Shown piece by piece: positions 21,006-34,000 of a DNA stretch of 64,000 nt. A program made the translations under genes and the position numbers. The notes beneath the pieces were generated by a model. It worked only from the letters and a program-made list of their open reading frames with translations, had not been told where the DNA came from and searched no databases. The DNA is from Datnioides undecimradiatus (taxonomy: Eukaryota > Chordata > Actinopteri > Lobotiformes > Datnioididae): NCBI GenBank assembly GCA_008933995.1, contig WARS01003150.1, forward strand, positions 732,246 to 796,245, given 5' to 3'. Positions within the stretch are counted from its first letter, which is position 1. Each line of letters opens with the position of its first letter.

Positions 21006-24000
21006 CCTGTGTCCGTGTGTTTTATTACAGTGGAACTAATGAATTTGTGGTCATTAATGAAACTTTGGAGAAACTAACCCATAGCAACAGCGTTAAGTGT
21101 TGTACTGTCCATTTGCAGTGCAGCCTAGAGGCCACTATAACACTGTATTGTGTGTTTTGCTGCTCTACAGGGCACTTATAGCATGTCTTACCTACCATTG
21201 GGGCATTAGAGAGGGCACTTGTGCAGTGTTAGTTCAACCACAAAACTGGTGACTACTTGGACGCTTGTAAATGAAGTGGGGCACCGGTCCATTACACTTG
21301 ACATATGATATAAAAGGAAAATAGCTCAGTCAGATCAAATGAAATAGTAATGCAGATATCACGCAACTATGAAATATAGGCTACCAAATATCGCCAGAAA
21401 TTCAGTTTCAAAAAGTGTATGAAATTAAATATAAAATGCAAAAATCAGCGTGTGTGTGTGTGTCTCAGTCTGGTTCACTAAAGTGGTTTGCCCTCAAATC
21501 CCCAAACGTTTCACTTTCAGTAAATAACAAACGCCAACAGAAATAGGACTCAGAAGTCTGCTCTAGGTCTCCTGACAGATCCCCACAAAATAAACGGATA
21601 TTACAATGAATATACAGAGAATATTTACAATATAAATGTGTGAGTCAGCCAAGAAATGTCATTCGTCTCCTAGGTTACTCTAAAATGTATATCCTGCATC
21701 ACTTCTTTTCTTCTTTAAGCTACAAACTCCATTCAGACTCTGTGTTGTTGTACATCTTTCTTACAGGATAGGGTTTATTTAACTTTTCAGTCACATTCAT
21801 CATACTTAAACCCACTCCTTACAGGTTCTCCATACAGATCCACCCCAGCAGTGCAGTTTAGCATCAGAGGTCCACCAAACAGTAAGAAGCAACCTGCAGG
21901 TTGGAGACACCAGTGTATCAATTTGTAAGAAAATGACATTGAAACAAGATTTTCAAAAAAATGTGAGAGAATGTTGCTTCTGTGTCTAAAATAAGAGAAA
22001 CCAGAAGTGGGGTGATGAAAAATGATTGGATTCAATACTAGTTTGATACCAAAGAGGTGTTAAATGTATAATCATATGCGTATGACGGACCAGGAGACCA
22101 GGAACAGAACAGAGTTGTTGACAGTTGTTGTGAGGAGACCCAGAGGAGAACTCAACAGCTCTGTGAGTGACCGGTGCATATTCAGTATAACATTAGCCAA
22201 TGATATCTAAACCTATGTTCATAGCACAACATTGTAAGGTTTGCTTATGTATCACACAATAACAGAACTAGTACTGTGTTGTAGTAGGTGTCCTACTATA
22301 TAACAGACTAAGCTGTTAAGATTATATACTGTATACTGACATTAATGCATTAATGGTTAGGCCTGAGAGTAATAACAAACGTCATGTATAAATACAAACT
22401 ATTAATTAATATGTATATTTCTGAATTACAGTCAAAACAATGACAAAACTTTAATATTCTCTCAGAAAGAAGACTTTCGGCTGCCCCTGCCAGGTTTTAA
22501 CAAAACCTCAGTTGTTTTTTGAGATAACTTGCAGACAAACAAATGTGACTGTGTACGTCTTTGGCTGAAGATAATGTGAATATGACTATGAAACATACGA
22601 CTCATGTCACTTTGCCTTGATTCATAATTTATAATAATCGCAACCTGAAAACTGTGTCACACTAATATTCAAGTCTTATCTGCTTGTTAATACTTACATA
22701 CTCCATTCAAACTCTACAGCGTTCAATTTCTCTCAGACACGGTGAGATTCATGCATTGTTGTTGTCGAAATCATTCTCATATGAATATTTCACACTTTCC
22801 CATTCTTCATACACCTTGACATACTTCTATCAAAATAAAAACCATTTTCTCAAACAAGATAATGATTATTCTGTTTCCCCCTTGTACTTTCACCTATAGA
22901 CACTTTAATACATCATAATGTCCAGAACATAATTGCTTTTATTTGTCTTTTACATATCCTTCAAATATGTGGCCTTCTGTTCTTTTTCTGAATTTTTAAC
23001 AGGTGTGCTTTGTCAGCTTTTGGCTGTCACATGACCTGTGATGACACCTCTCTCCCTTTTTCTTTTTCGTAACTTTCTGACTTTAGTGCTTCTCGTCTCA
23101 TCTGACTTTCATCTCTTCTGCACAATTGTTACATCAAGACACGAATGATGGCATGTTCTCTCTGTGGGTTATCACCAATTCTGGTTGACATACACTGTGA
23201 TTGGCTGATTATACCCATGGCTTGGTTCTCTGTTCTGATTGGTGGAGAGCTGTAAAGCTATTTTTGAAATACATCTATACCACCACTGACAGAAAGTCTC
23301 TGTCTCCATAAGCTGGCAGACTATCAGCCCATGATAAACCTCTCTCTCTTTTTAAAATCTAGTGTATATATAGGCTATGTTTTTGGTGCTTTTATGGTAA
23401 ACAGTCAAACCTGTCCAAATAGGCCCACATTCACTAAAATACTGTACTTTAGATTTAGATTTAGATTTCCTTTATTAGTTCCACACCGGGGAAATTTCAG
23501 TACAATTGTGAGGTATTTGTACCTAACTTAAGTATGTTTTGCTATTTTATACTTCTATTAAATTGCAATTTGGATTCCAATACTTTTTTTACTACACTAC
23601 ATTTGATAACCGAAGTTATAAAATCCAACTTTACCAGCTGCAATGTCAAAGCCATGCTCACATTAATAGAATAATGATAGTGTAATTGGACTTTTACTTA
23701 GGTTGTGTAGAATTTGAAAACTTACTTTTCCTTGTAAAAGACTATTTTACACTGTGGCACTGTTACTTTTACTGAAGTTGAAGATCTCGGTACCTCTACC
23801 ACACCTGGCCCTATGAATCACGAATATTCTTCCTCACAAAGTTCCTGAGTTTGAACTCTAGAATTTCCGAGTGCTCCTGAACGCCCCAGACAAGTCTAAC
23901 TGCGCAGCTTTATGAAGGGGAGCAACCGCCGCGCCTGGTTCATGGATGTACAATGAGAATGAGCTCTTCCTGCACATCCATGGCCTGGCCCCGAAAACTG

Positions 24001-24370
24001 CTGCCGCCTTGGTCTCGTGAGGTTATCGTTACACACGCGGGCATGACGTAAGCAAGTTTGAGATAAAGTCGACTACAGCTCTATCTCTCAAGTTGAAAGT
24101 ATTTGTTATATATAGTATACATACTACATATCTGTCTATACTACAGACTGTGGTCTGTTTACTACAAATACTTTTGATAAGTTAGTCATCGGGCACCTCG
24201 ATGAAACACGACGCAACCTTATTTTTGTTTTATATCAATCATAAACGATATTACAGTGTTTTCAGTAGATACAGGTCTATGCAACGGTGTAACGTTCCGA
24301 TGTTTAACAATAAAGCTTCAAATTCCCATGTCGATACAAAAAAAGCAGCACGCAGGAGTGGTTTGTTTTT
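21006..24370. other. Intergenic region between plagl2-like gene and vps13d
   Basis: AT-rich sequence without a supportable gene on either strand. It holds a short GT run near 21450 and the repeat at 23446. The open frames inside it lack codon or family features. Confidence 0.5.
23446..23515 (+). repeat. Dispersed fish repeat fragment
   Basis: A triplicated TTTAGA hexamer leads into TTTCCTTTATTAGTTCCACA and CGGGGAAATTTCAGTACAAT. This word pair is familiar from many teleost interspersed repeats (retroposon tail type). The family is not assigned. Confidence 0.5.
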
Positions 24371-24386
24371 GTCACATGACCGGAAG
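24371..24386 (+). promoter_or_regulatory. M-box/CLEAR-like and ETS motif upstream of vps13d
   Basis: GTCACATGAC at 24371-24380 is a palindromic E-box of the MiT/TFE type. It overlaps CCGGAAG (24380-24386), an ETS core. They lie about 700 bp upstream of the likely leader-exon donor at 25087. VPS13D acts in autophagy and mitochondrial clearance, so TFEB-family control is plausible but only inferred. Confidence 0.35.
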
Positions 24387-24449
24387 AGTGTGTTGGAAGT
24401 TCGAAGCTATTAGGAAGTGTTGTTATTCACGATACAGCGTCACGCAGCT

Positions 24450-25086
24450 CTGAAGTCTTGAAATACACCAATCAGTCCCGCGCTGTAGGAGGATTTTAAT
24501 GTGTTTTCTATGAAAACGAACGCGGTTTGTTTTACGTTCGTGGCTAATTTACCGGTGTCTTGCTTGAAGCTGTAAACAGTCAAGCCTTCGCATGCTAATT
24601 TTAGCCAAGAGGCTAGCTGGATCACAACCTTGCCCTGTCCGTCACCACGGCCACGCTGAGTTTTGTTCTGCCTGCTCACGGTGATAGCTTTCGATTAGTC
24701 TGTTGTCGCTTTCACTTTGTCCTCGCGCGGCTATTTTTTAAACTTTGTGTGGAAACACTGCCTGTCAGTCTACGATTTGCAGTTTATGCAGCGCTAACTG
24801 CAGCTACAGTCCTGTCCTTACTGGTTTTGACACTCAGTGACTTAGTGACAGTGGCACTGGACTGGCACGGACATGGACTCCCTAAAGCTGGATCGATAAC
24901 TCGATGGAGAGCTACAACTGTTTGTCTTTGGCTGCGAGTCAGTGACACCGCTGATGGTGGATCACATCAACGCTGAGCTCCTGGTGACTATCAGCTATGA
25001 TGCCACTTTGCTAACAGCTAACTTTGGTTGAGTAACTTCAAGTTACTGTCACTCTGCCAACGCCGGATAAGTGAAGGCGGCCCGAG
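24450..25086 (+). other. vps13d: Likely vps13d promoter and non-coding leader exon
   Basis: The region is GC-richer than its surroundings and ends at CCCGAG|GTGAGC (25086/25087), a strong donor. The next exon would begin at 25585 after TGCGTCCAG, or at 25554 after TCTCTCTACCTAAG. It then runs into the start codon at 25693. The transcription start is not determined. Confidence 0.45.
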
Positions 25087-25692
25087 GTGAGCCACAGACA
25101 CTGCCTCTGCTCTAAGTCTGCATCTCACTGTAATCTGAGCTGTCATTGACGACACGACCTCGGCCACTTTGACTGGCAGCACTGTTGCTAATTAAATTAA
25201 CCGTCCAGCTTTCAAAAGTAAGAAAACCAGTTCTGAAGTGACGTTGTCAGGTTCGTTGTTGTTTCAGGAGTCCTCAGTCAGCACATGTACTGGAATTATT
25301 CCCAGTGTTAAGTCTGATCAGACAGGGCAATGAGCAGTCAAACTGAACCAGAGGTTTCCTCAGGCTGGTGCCTCTTGTCTTGTATGTTGAAGTTCTCCAT
25401 CAAGCTACGCTGATGTGTGTGAATACTAGTGGCAAAGCAACTACACTTGGAGCAAAGTAGCTTTTTAAGATGCTTGGTTTAGGACTGGAATACCAATGAT
25501 CAGAATCAAGACCAGCTGAGAAACGCACTGGCTTTATCAGTCTCTCTACCTAAGGGGTGACTTCCGTTTGTGTCCTGCGTCCAGGCTTTGAACGCCTCCC
25601 CCGTGAGGGCTCCCACTGAGAGGGTCGTGATTGCACCGTCACAATTTCCTCCCACACCTTGGAAGACCTCTCATCATCCCTGAGCCACCAGG

Positions 25693-28082
25693 ATGTTGGA
25701 GGGTCTTGTCGCCTGGGTGCTCAACACATACTTGGGAAAATATGTCAGCAACCTGAACACAGATCAGCTCTCCATCGCCCTTCTGAAAGGTAGATACACC
25801 TGCATCTGATTTTCTGAATCCCCTTACACACAGTGCAGTCAGTTTTCAGGTCACACTGCTAAAACAAACGCAGTCTGATACATGAAGGTTCGATGGATTT
25901 AAAGGTGCAACGATTCAACTTTACGATCATTAACATGATTTAACTTTTGGTGCTGTTGAACTGTATGGCAATTTACAAATAGCTGATCTGGTTATTTAGC
26001 CTACCCTTATTGATGCAAAGGCAGTGAACCATTAACTTACTTCCTGTATAAACTGCAGCAGTGCTCTGTTTGTAGTGATACATAGAACACATGCATAAAA
26101 GTCTAAAAGCGTCATTTGGTCTAGAAAAGTAGAAGGTGGACGCACTTAAATAAGAGAAAGCCATTCTATATAATTCAATCCAGATAAGGGAATAGAACCA
26201 ACATACATTTCAACAGAACCACAAATGACATTTCTGAAACGTCCATAAAGTTTAATAAACACATTATTAAAACCTTCCCGAACCCCCATTATAACTGGAA
26301 TATAAATTGGTTTATTGGGAATCATCAACACTTGCTGGCAAAGTGAGGCAGCCCGTTCTTGGCAAAGACGGCTTTTGTGTTTCCTCATTCCTCAGGCGCA
26401 GTGGAACTGGAGAACCTCCCTCTGAGGAAAGATGCCCTCCGAGAGTTCGACCTGCCGTTTGAGGTCAAAGCAGGTGAGACACACTGACCGACGGCGACTA
26501 ACAAGATGGGGGCATTATGTCAACAGCCAATATGGCTGGTACGCAGACATCTCACACGGCGAAACATAGGTCGTTGTTATCATTAGCCCCAGCTTCTTCT
26601 GTCATTCTGTTTCCTGTTTCCTCCAACATCATCCTAGCAGACTGTTCCATGCTGAGCTGAGGCGAATAATTGAAGGTTGTGCAGCATGTTAAATGTTAAT
26701 CCCGTGGCAGTTGCCAAACAAGATTACATTATCACCAAACCTTGCCAGCGTGTCCCATCCATCATAACAAGCTAAATCAGGAATTTCCCGTCTGGTGACG
26801 TGCTCTCTAATGTAATAACAGAGGAGCAGCATTCTTCATCACGCATGCCTGCTTTTCAACGGGAGTCTGGGGGAGTTCTGAGAGTTCGCTTTTGAACTCA
26901 GAGTGTGATCTGCAAGAGAAACATCAGTGCTAAAGACAGTTAAGGGCTCTTTGAGGCCAGTGGAAGGAAGCTTAATTTGTCCCAGTGTCCGGATGAACTG
27001 TAGCCCCTCTAACGGGGCCTGTTCAAGGCTGGAATGTCGCGCTGTTTCACTGTCTCACCGTTCTGTACAAAAAGCATGGAGGCAAACTGCGGGTGAATGT
27101 TGTCCCACTTTAACCCACCAACAGACCAAACAACATCTGGGTATAAAGCGGTGAAACAACACAATGACACACACTCAATCACTCGCCCTGGATACTGACA
27201 CCGTCTGTCTTACGTCACAGCTCTTGCCGGCATGCTATCTAAAATCTCACGCTGGGCTGGATTACACTGGGATGATTCAGTGATACAAGACAACACCTGC
27301 AGGGGTGTGACGATGACACCCAGAGACCCCGAGGCCACTCTAATGCAGGATCATATAATTACTATTTACCAAACCTAAATGGTTGCCGTTGCCCATCAGA
27401 ACCAGATCCTTACGCTTATAGAATTTGATTCCCAGCCTGCAGTTTTCAGCCCGTCTTCACTGAAACAGGGGCATCAACGGCGTCCATCTCAACCGAACTG
27501 ACTCCAAGATGGTCGAAGCCTTCAATGAAACTGTTGTAATTCAGCTTCATTGTACTTGAGGCATGAATTAGACTTGTTTTGATATCCAGCCTGTAGAAGC
27601 ACATTGGGTTTTCAGATCATTTCCAGAAACCTCTGGAGACCTAAGTGTACTTCTTCTCATTGATGGTGATCACGATGGTCACTGGCTAATCAGTACTGAT
27701 ATTCCGGCACAACTGAGTGAGCAACACGTCCCGGGCACGTGGAGAGATACTTGTTATTATAATATTAAGACTGTAATCAGCCAAACATCTAACAGTGTAA
27801 CAGTGAGGTGGACAAGGGTTTGATGTTAGTTATTATTTCTGAAGCTTCCTACCCTTTAGTGAAGTCCACTCCTCATGCTCTCTTTCTCCAGGCTTCATTG
27901 GGAAGATCACGCTCCAGATCCCTTTCTACCGGCCCCACAGTGACCCATGGGTCATCTCCATGTCCCAGCTCAACCTGATCATCGGCCCCACGCAGCTCCA
28001 GGAGTATGATGGAGAGAAGGAAAGAGAGGAGGAGAGAGAGCGCAAAAAGCGCCTCCTCCAGGCCCTGGAGGACAAATTCAAA
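25693..28082 (+). CDS. vps13d: vps13d exons 1-3: chorein N-terminal domain
   Basis: Exons 25693-25789, 26396-26473 and 27892-28082; residues 1-122. They encode [18 protein letters not shown], then [17 protein letters not shown] and [15 protein letters not shown], followed by a highly charged helix of Glu, Arg and Lys. This end caps the lipid groove and faces the ER in VPS13 proteins. Confidence 0.95.
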
Positions 28083-31000
28083 GTAGGGGGACCAACACTA
28101 CGACGCCGAGACACTAGATCAGCTGCACGCCTGTAGGAACATGCCACATATCGTGTTTTGTGCAGCTTGTACACTTCTATAATTCACACCAGTTCAAACT
28201 GAGGGCGTATCCCTGAACTATGGGGTTCTCTGGGGAATCAGATGGGTCCTGGTGGCAGCACGAACACTTTGCATATCAGAATTTTCAGATCCAAAAAAAG
28301 ATTCCCAGAAAGCAGACGGTCTGTATCCGAACTGAATCACGGAATCAAATTATCCAGCTTGTTTGATCCCACTTTGTATTTGTATCCTCCCTCACTTGTT
28401 TTACTGTCTCCTGATTCTGACGCATGACTTGTGCGTTTGCTCCTGCAGAGTGAGTGCGACCAGAGCGGGGAGTCTTACTGGTACTCTGTCACTGCCTCAG
28501 TGGTCACCAGGATTGTGGAAAACACTGAGGTAAGCCATCAAACATTAGCTGACCTCAACAACATATGAGATCCATGTAGCGTTTAAAACAGAACCCCCTG
28601 CGGTTTAAATAGCGACTTGGTACATTGTTGACCCAGTTTATAACAATGAGCGTGGGTCAAATAACCAAAACATGTCTTTGAATGATGTAATATGGTAAAA
28701 ACAGGAGCTAGAACACAACTAAAACAGATCCAACTAAAACACTCTAAAGAAGAACAACTGAAGTAGGAACTACTGCAGCGAACCTACAGTAGTTGTTCTG
28801 TTTGACCCTGAGGTACACTCTGAACTTTGGTTTTCTGGTTTCCGATTCAGCTCAAGATCCAAGATGTGCACCTTCGATTTGAGGATGACTTCTCCAACCC
28901 AGAGAAACCCTTTTCCTTTGGGGTTTGCATCAACAACGTCTCTGCGCAGAACCCTTCCAAAGAGTCTGTGAGTTTAATAATGGCCATCTGCACAAAGCGT
29001 GACCTGTCTTTTGAAGTAAAAAGGCAGTGAGTAGAATTGCATTGCACCCTCCAGAGAAATGGCATTTGTCACAGTGACTCATGGTGCTGTGTCGTAATTG
29101 GCTAACTTCACTGTTGACTCAGGTTGACCAAAGTTCCGTGCATTCAGGGTCAGCAGAGATTTTCTTTGTGTCTCCAGGTCCAGAAGCTCCTCCGACAGAA
29201 GCAGCTGGAGATCGAAAACTTCAGCGTCTACTGGGACACCGAGTGTGAAATGTTGGGAAAGCTGCCTGCAAACCAGATCCAGGTCAGACTCTCAGTGACC
29301 TCCGACAGTTAGTAGCCAGCCAGTATCCTGGACACAGGGTATTAGAGCTCAGTCCTGAGCCTCACCCTGAGCTCTCCATTTCCCACGGTTCAAAGTACAA
29401 GGTTGATTCATTTATCATTCTGCAGCACAGAGTTGTGCAAAGAAGCTGCTCTCCCTTTATGCAACTGAAAAAAACAAGACTATTATAAATGCATGAGGGA
29501 GTAATAAGTCAGAATCATAAATGTTTTTATAGTCCAGCGTGGAGGCTGAGTTGAGCAGACTCACAGCCTGAAGAAAGAAGCAGCTCTGTAGTGTGGTGCT
29601 GCCGCAACTGATGTCTGCCAGACGACAGCAGGGTGAACAGGTTGCGGCTCAGTACTGTCCTTTAGTATCCTGTGGGCTCTGCGCCCAGGCACCTTACCTG
29701 GCTGACATCGCTGCCGCTGGGTTGATGGGAACCAGTGACGACCTGGGCAGTATTAACTCCTGCTGTGCAGTGTCTGATCACTTTGTAACTGTGCAGGAAG
29801 CGATGACCCAGTGTATGCAGAGCCGTCAGCATCAGTACATCTTTGAACCAGTGTGTGCCTCCGTGTCACTGAGAAGAAACGCCTCCAAGGAACCACTGAG
29901 GTCCCGAAATACCCCGCGGATCGAGGGCCAAGTGCAGCTGGATCCCATGTCCTTACGCCTGTCACAGGTCTGTTTGGATACCTGATGCTTTCTTTATCAT
30001 CAGTGGCAAAACATACAGCAGTGACTGTATGTGTCTGTTGTCTCACAGGTCCAGTACCAGCAGATTATGGCGTTCCTCAAAGAGCTGGACCGCCGGGAGA
30101 GAGAGATGTGTTACCAGCAGTGGAGGCCCAAAGTGCCCATTTCTGGGAAGTGAGTTCACACTGATGCACTGAACTTGTTGTAGTGGGAGCAAACAGTCAA
30201 AGTAGTGAAATTACACACTTGTCAGAGCTGCACATGAAACACTGTCTCTCTCCACAGCTGCCGCCAGTGGTGGATGTTTGCCATTGAGGCCAATCTGAGT
30301 GAAATCAGGGAGCAGCGGCGGCGAGGCAGCTGGGACTTTGCCCTGCAGCGAGCACGAGATGCCCAGACCTACACCAGCCTCTACTTCAGAAGGCTTAAAG
30401 GAATTACGCTGACTCCCCCGGAAGAGGTACAGCACAGAATCTGAATTAAGGTTGCTGCCACAAAGTGTTTTACACACAAGGACTTTGGTAATTTGGTGAA
30501 TAACAATAACCATAATAAGAGAGAGGGAGGAAATGAATATGAGATAAAGCTGCAGAAGTCAAGAATCATCATAGAAAATACAAATATTTAAATCTTTAAT
30601 TTTATTTGTCCACCGTCAAATTACAGCAGAGGTTATCTGAGGGCACTTTGCACACAAAGCAGGTCTAGAAGCTAATTACACCCAACAGTTCTCAGCATGA
30701 GCGAGCACATGGCGACAGACAGACCGTGCTCACACACAGTAAGGCCTCTAAAACAGGCCGTTGCTCACTTTTGTTAACATGCCGGGATGCGCTAACTCAG
30801 TCTGATGGTATACTTATAAACACACGTTACCGAACCGATGTTTGCGTGTGTGTTCACCCAGAGTGAGCTGGAGCGAGTAGAAGAGGAGCAGACGTTAGAG
30901 GAGCTGCAGAGTCTCCGAGAAATCGTCCACGACTGGTTTCGAAAGCAGGAAGAGATCGCGGAGGTAAGCTTGGGTCCCCTTCACACATGTGAGCCGACTG

Positions 31001-34000
31001 TGAGAATCCAGATGCCTGACCAGACAGTGAGGAGACTTTGCCGTGACAGCTCCCTCTTCAGTATGTTATGTACTGTCAGTTAAGCCCAAGCATGAATAGA
31101 GCAGGTCCTTCTATGACAGGTGTTACCATGGTTCTATTGGATGAGAACGTGTCTGGCGTGGACGATCTCACACTGTGTGCTACACACGTGAACATACAAC
31201 ATCCCAACTTGATTCTCTGCCATCCTGAGTTTCATTAGCTAGCTTCAGGCTGTGTTCTCCCCCGTCTCCTCCTCCAGAATGTGCGAGAGCCCAGCAGTGA
31301 CCCCCAGCCCTGTTCACCTACTACATCCGTCCCCAAGAGCAGGAGCTCAGGGATGATCCAGTACCTGCAGTCTTGGTTCCCGGGCTGGGGTGGCTGGTAC
31401 GGAGATTCCCAGGACCCAGACAGACCAGAAGAGCTCCTGCCAAGTCCTTCCTCCTGGGAAATTCTAGGTGGGAACCACTGAGGAGGCCTGAAGTTGCTCC
31501 TACAACACCTTTTTATTATTTGAATAACTAATTCTGGATGACATGCTTTGTATCTTCCTGTATTCCTGACCTGCTGCCATAATGCTTCTCCAACAGAGAC
31601 AGAGGACTTGTTTGACCCACTGGAGGACTCTCACACTCTCAACACATTCACCAGGCGAGATCACCTGTTTGCCCGACTGGAGTTCTTATTGGAGAAGGGC
31701 GGAGTCACGCTCTTCCACCAAGACAGGAAGGGGGGCACGCTGCATGAGAGTGGAGTCATCCAGCTGGAATTTTCAGGTACTCTGGGGAAATGGAAACATG
31801 ATTCAGGGTTTGTTTTGGCTTAACAGTGTAGCGTTTCGCAAATGTTACACCAGCTACAATAGACTTGTGCACTGTTGCCTTGATTGATTCGCTGTGACCA
31901 CGTTCCCACAGGGGTGAAGGTGATTGTGGAGTCGCTCCCTCGCTCTGAGTCCTCCCTGCTGTCTGTTAAGCTGGGGACTCTCTTCCTGAGAGACTTGACT
32001 ACTCAGGGCACCATCTTCCCGGTCTTGGTGTCTCCCAAAACGGTAAGCAGTGATGGAAAGAGGTGGGCAGGGTGTTCATAATGTGAATAAATGTGAATTG
32101 CATCTCCTTAAGTACACAATATCGTTATTCTCCAAAGCATGTTGTATCACTCGTCTCCTTTTTAATTCTCTTGTTGTAGGACAAAGTTGTTGTTGCCGTT
32201 AACCAGCCAGCTGCTCCACCCAGCACGACCTCTGGTAAGGTTGTTGTTTTCAGTTAGAATTAAATGAATAAACACTCTACCTGATTTAAACTTTGCTACA
32301 TCGCCCTTTAAAATAGGAACCCTAAACAACCAGAGGCTGTTCACGGGACCTTTGACTGCTAGTCTTGTTAATAAAATACATGATACATTTACAACATCTC
32401 TGTACAGTACGTAGATGCAAAATAATCAGATTTCAGTGATTAGTAGGTTGCTTATGAATAGCATCATACTCCCACCAGCTGTCACTGAAATGTCTTCTCT
32501 TTCAGATAACCATGTTTGTTTTGGTTTTGTTTCCAGGAGGCACTGCAGAGTGTTCTTCACCACCGGTGTTTGAGATGATATATGAGCGCAACCCTGTGAG
32601 ATGTAAATTTGAGAGAAGACTAGAAGTGAGCACGAGTCCATTGAATGTCATCTACAACCCACAAGCAATCAAAAAAGTGACTGAGTTCTTTTATAAAGGA
32701 AGAGTTCATACCTCAGGTGAGAACGTGCTGCCTTTTTTTGGAGAGACTTTATTTAGTTAAAAAAATGGCCAACACGATTGGGGAACTTTGGCATACACTC
32801 AGCACAGTTTTATAGAAATTACAGTCAAGGACAGAAATTTATTTTCCTGTAAACATGACCTGAAGAGCCCAGAGGCTCTCTGCCCAGCAAACATCACAGT
32901 GTCAGAGAACACAAAACATGCGTTTGGCCTTGTGAACCCTCTATCTCTGGAAAGTCTTGAAGGAATCCCTTCAAATATCCAGTTGTACTCAAGGATGAAC
33001 TAATTAAATTTTGGTGGTCACAAATCAAGTCTGTAGTAACAAAAACATTTTTACTCACATTACTGAGTCACCTTCAAACCATGTAGTAATATTATAGTTT
33101 CTCATTTACTTTTTATACTTCTTGATCCCAGCAGATTATTGCATTTTAAACATTTCTCTGATACCCAGGTTTTGGCTATCAGTCGGAGCTGGAGCTGAAA
33201 GTAGCAGAAGCTGCGAGGAGGCAGTACAACAAGCTGAAGATGCAAACCAAGGCAGAGATCCGACAAACCATTGATCAGCTTCTTGTGGGAGAGTTCATTG
33301 TAAGAAAGATTCACTGGTTGGTGACATGAAACAGTTGGCTGCTGCATCATTTCTAAATATTGTTCTTATGTTTACTTTTTAGGAGAACAGTAAGCGTTGG
33401 ACCATGAAATTGGACATCTGTGCACCCCAGGTGATTTTCCCTGATGACTTCCAGTCGGAGGACCCAATGCTAGTTGTTGTTGATTTAGGCAGGATTCTCC
33501 TCACAAACTGTCAAGGTACAACAATCAACTATTTTGTCATGAAAATAAAAAGATACATAAAAAACATATCTTAATTCTTTGGCCTAATATGGTTTCTTTA
33601 TCTTTAAAGATGACACCAAGGCCAGCTCTAAAGCTACTCAACCTGACAGGGAAGACATGAGTGATGATGAGTACCAGACGCCCCTTGCCACCCCACCTGA
33701 GTCTCCACCATCTGAACTAGACATGCCTTTGAAAGAACAGCTCAAAAGCCCTGAATTTCCCAGCCTCAGATCCCCTGAAAATACACAGGCCTACAGTAGA
33801 AAGCTTTATGAAAAATACTCCTTGTCCTTTAAGGACCTGCAGATAATGGTTGGGCGATGTAAGGACAACTGGAAACATCTTCAAGAGAGTGAGGTAGGGC
33901 CTACTCACGTGGTGGAGAAGTTTAATGTTCTCCTGCAGCTTGAGCAGAGACTGCGCTACACATCAGACCCCCAGCTCCCTGGGGCTGTGCTGACTGGAAC

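Noticed and set aside
24440..24679. 79-codon antisense frame at the vps13d promoter, as a divergent gene
   Set aside because: No family similarity, splice structure or conserved motif; it overlaps the likely leader region.
24749..24976. 75-codon frame with a hydrophobic segment in the vps13d leader
   Set aside because: It starts with GTG, not ATG, and has no recognisable homology. It probably lies in a non-coding leader exon.
29593..29985. 130-codon open frame taken whole as a gene
   Set aside because: Only 29797-29967 is VPS13D coding (exon 7). The rest reads through intron on both sides.
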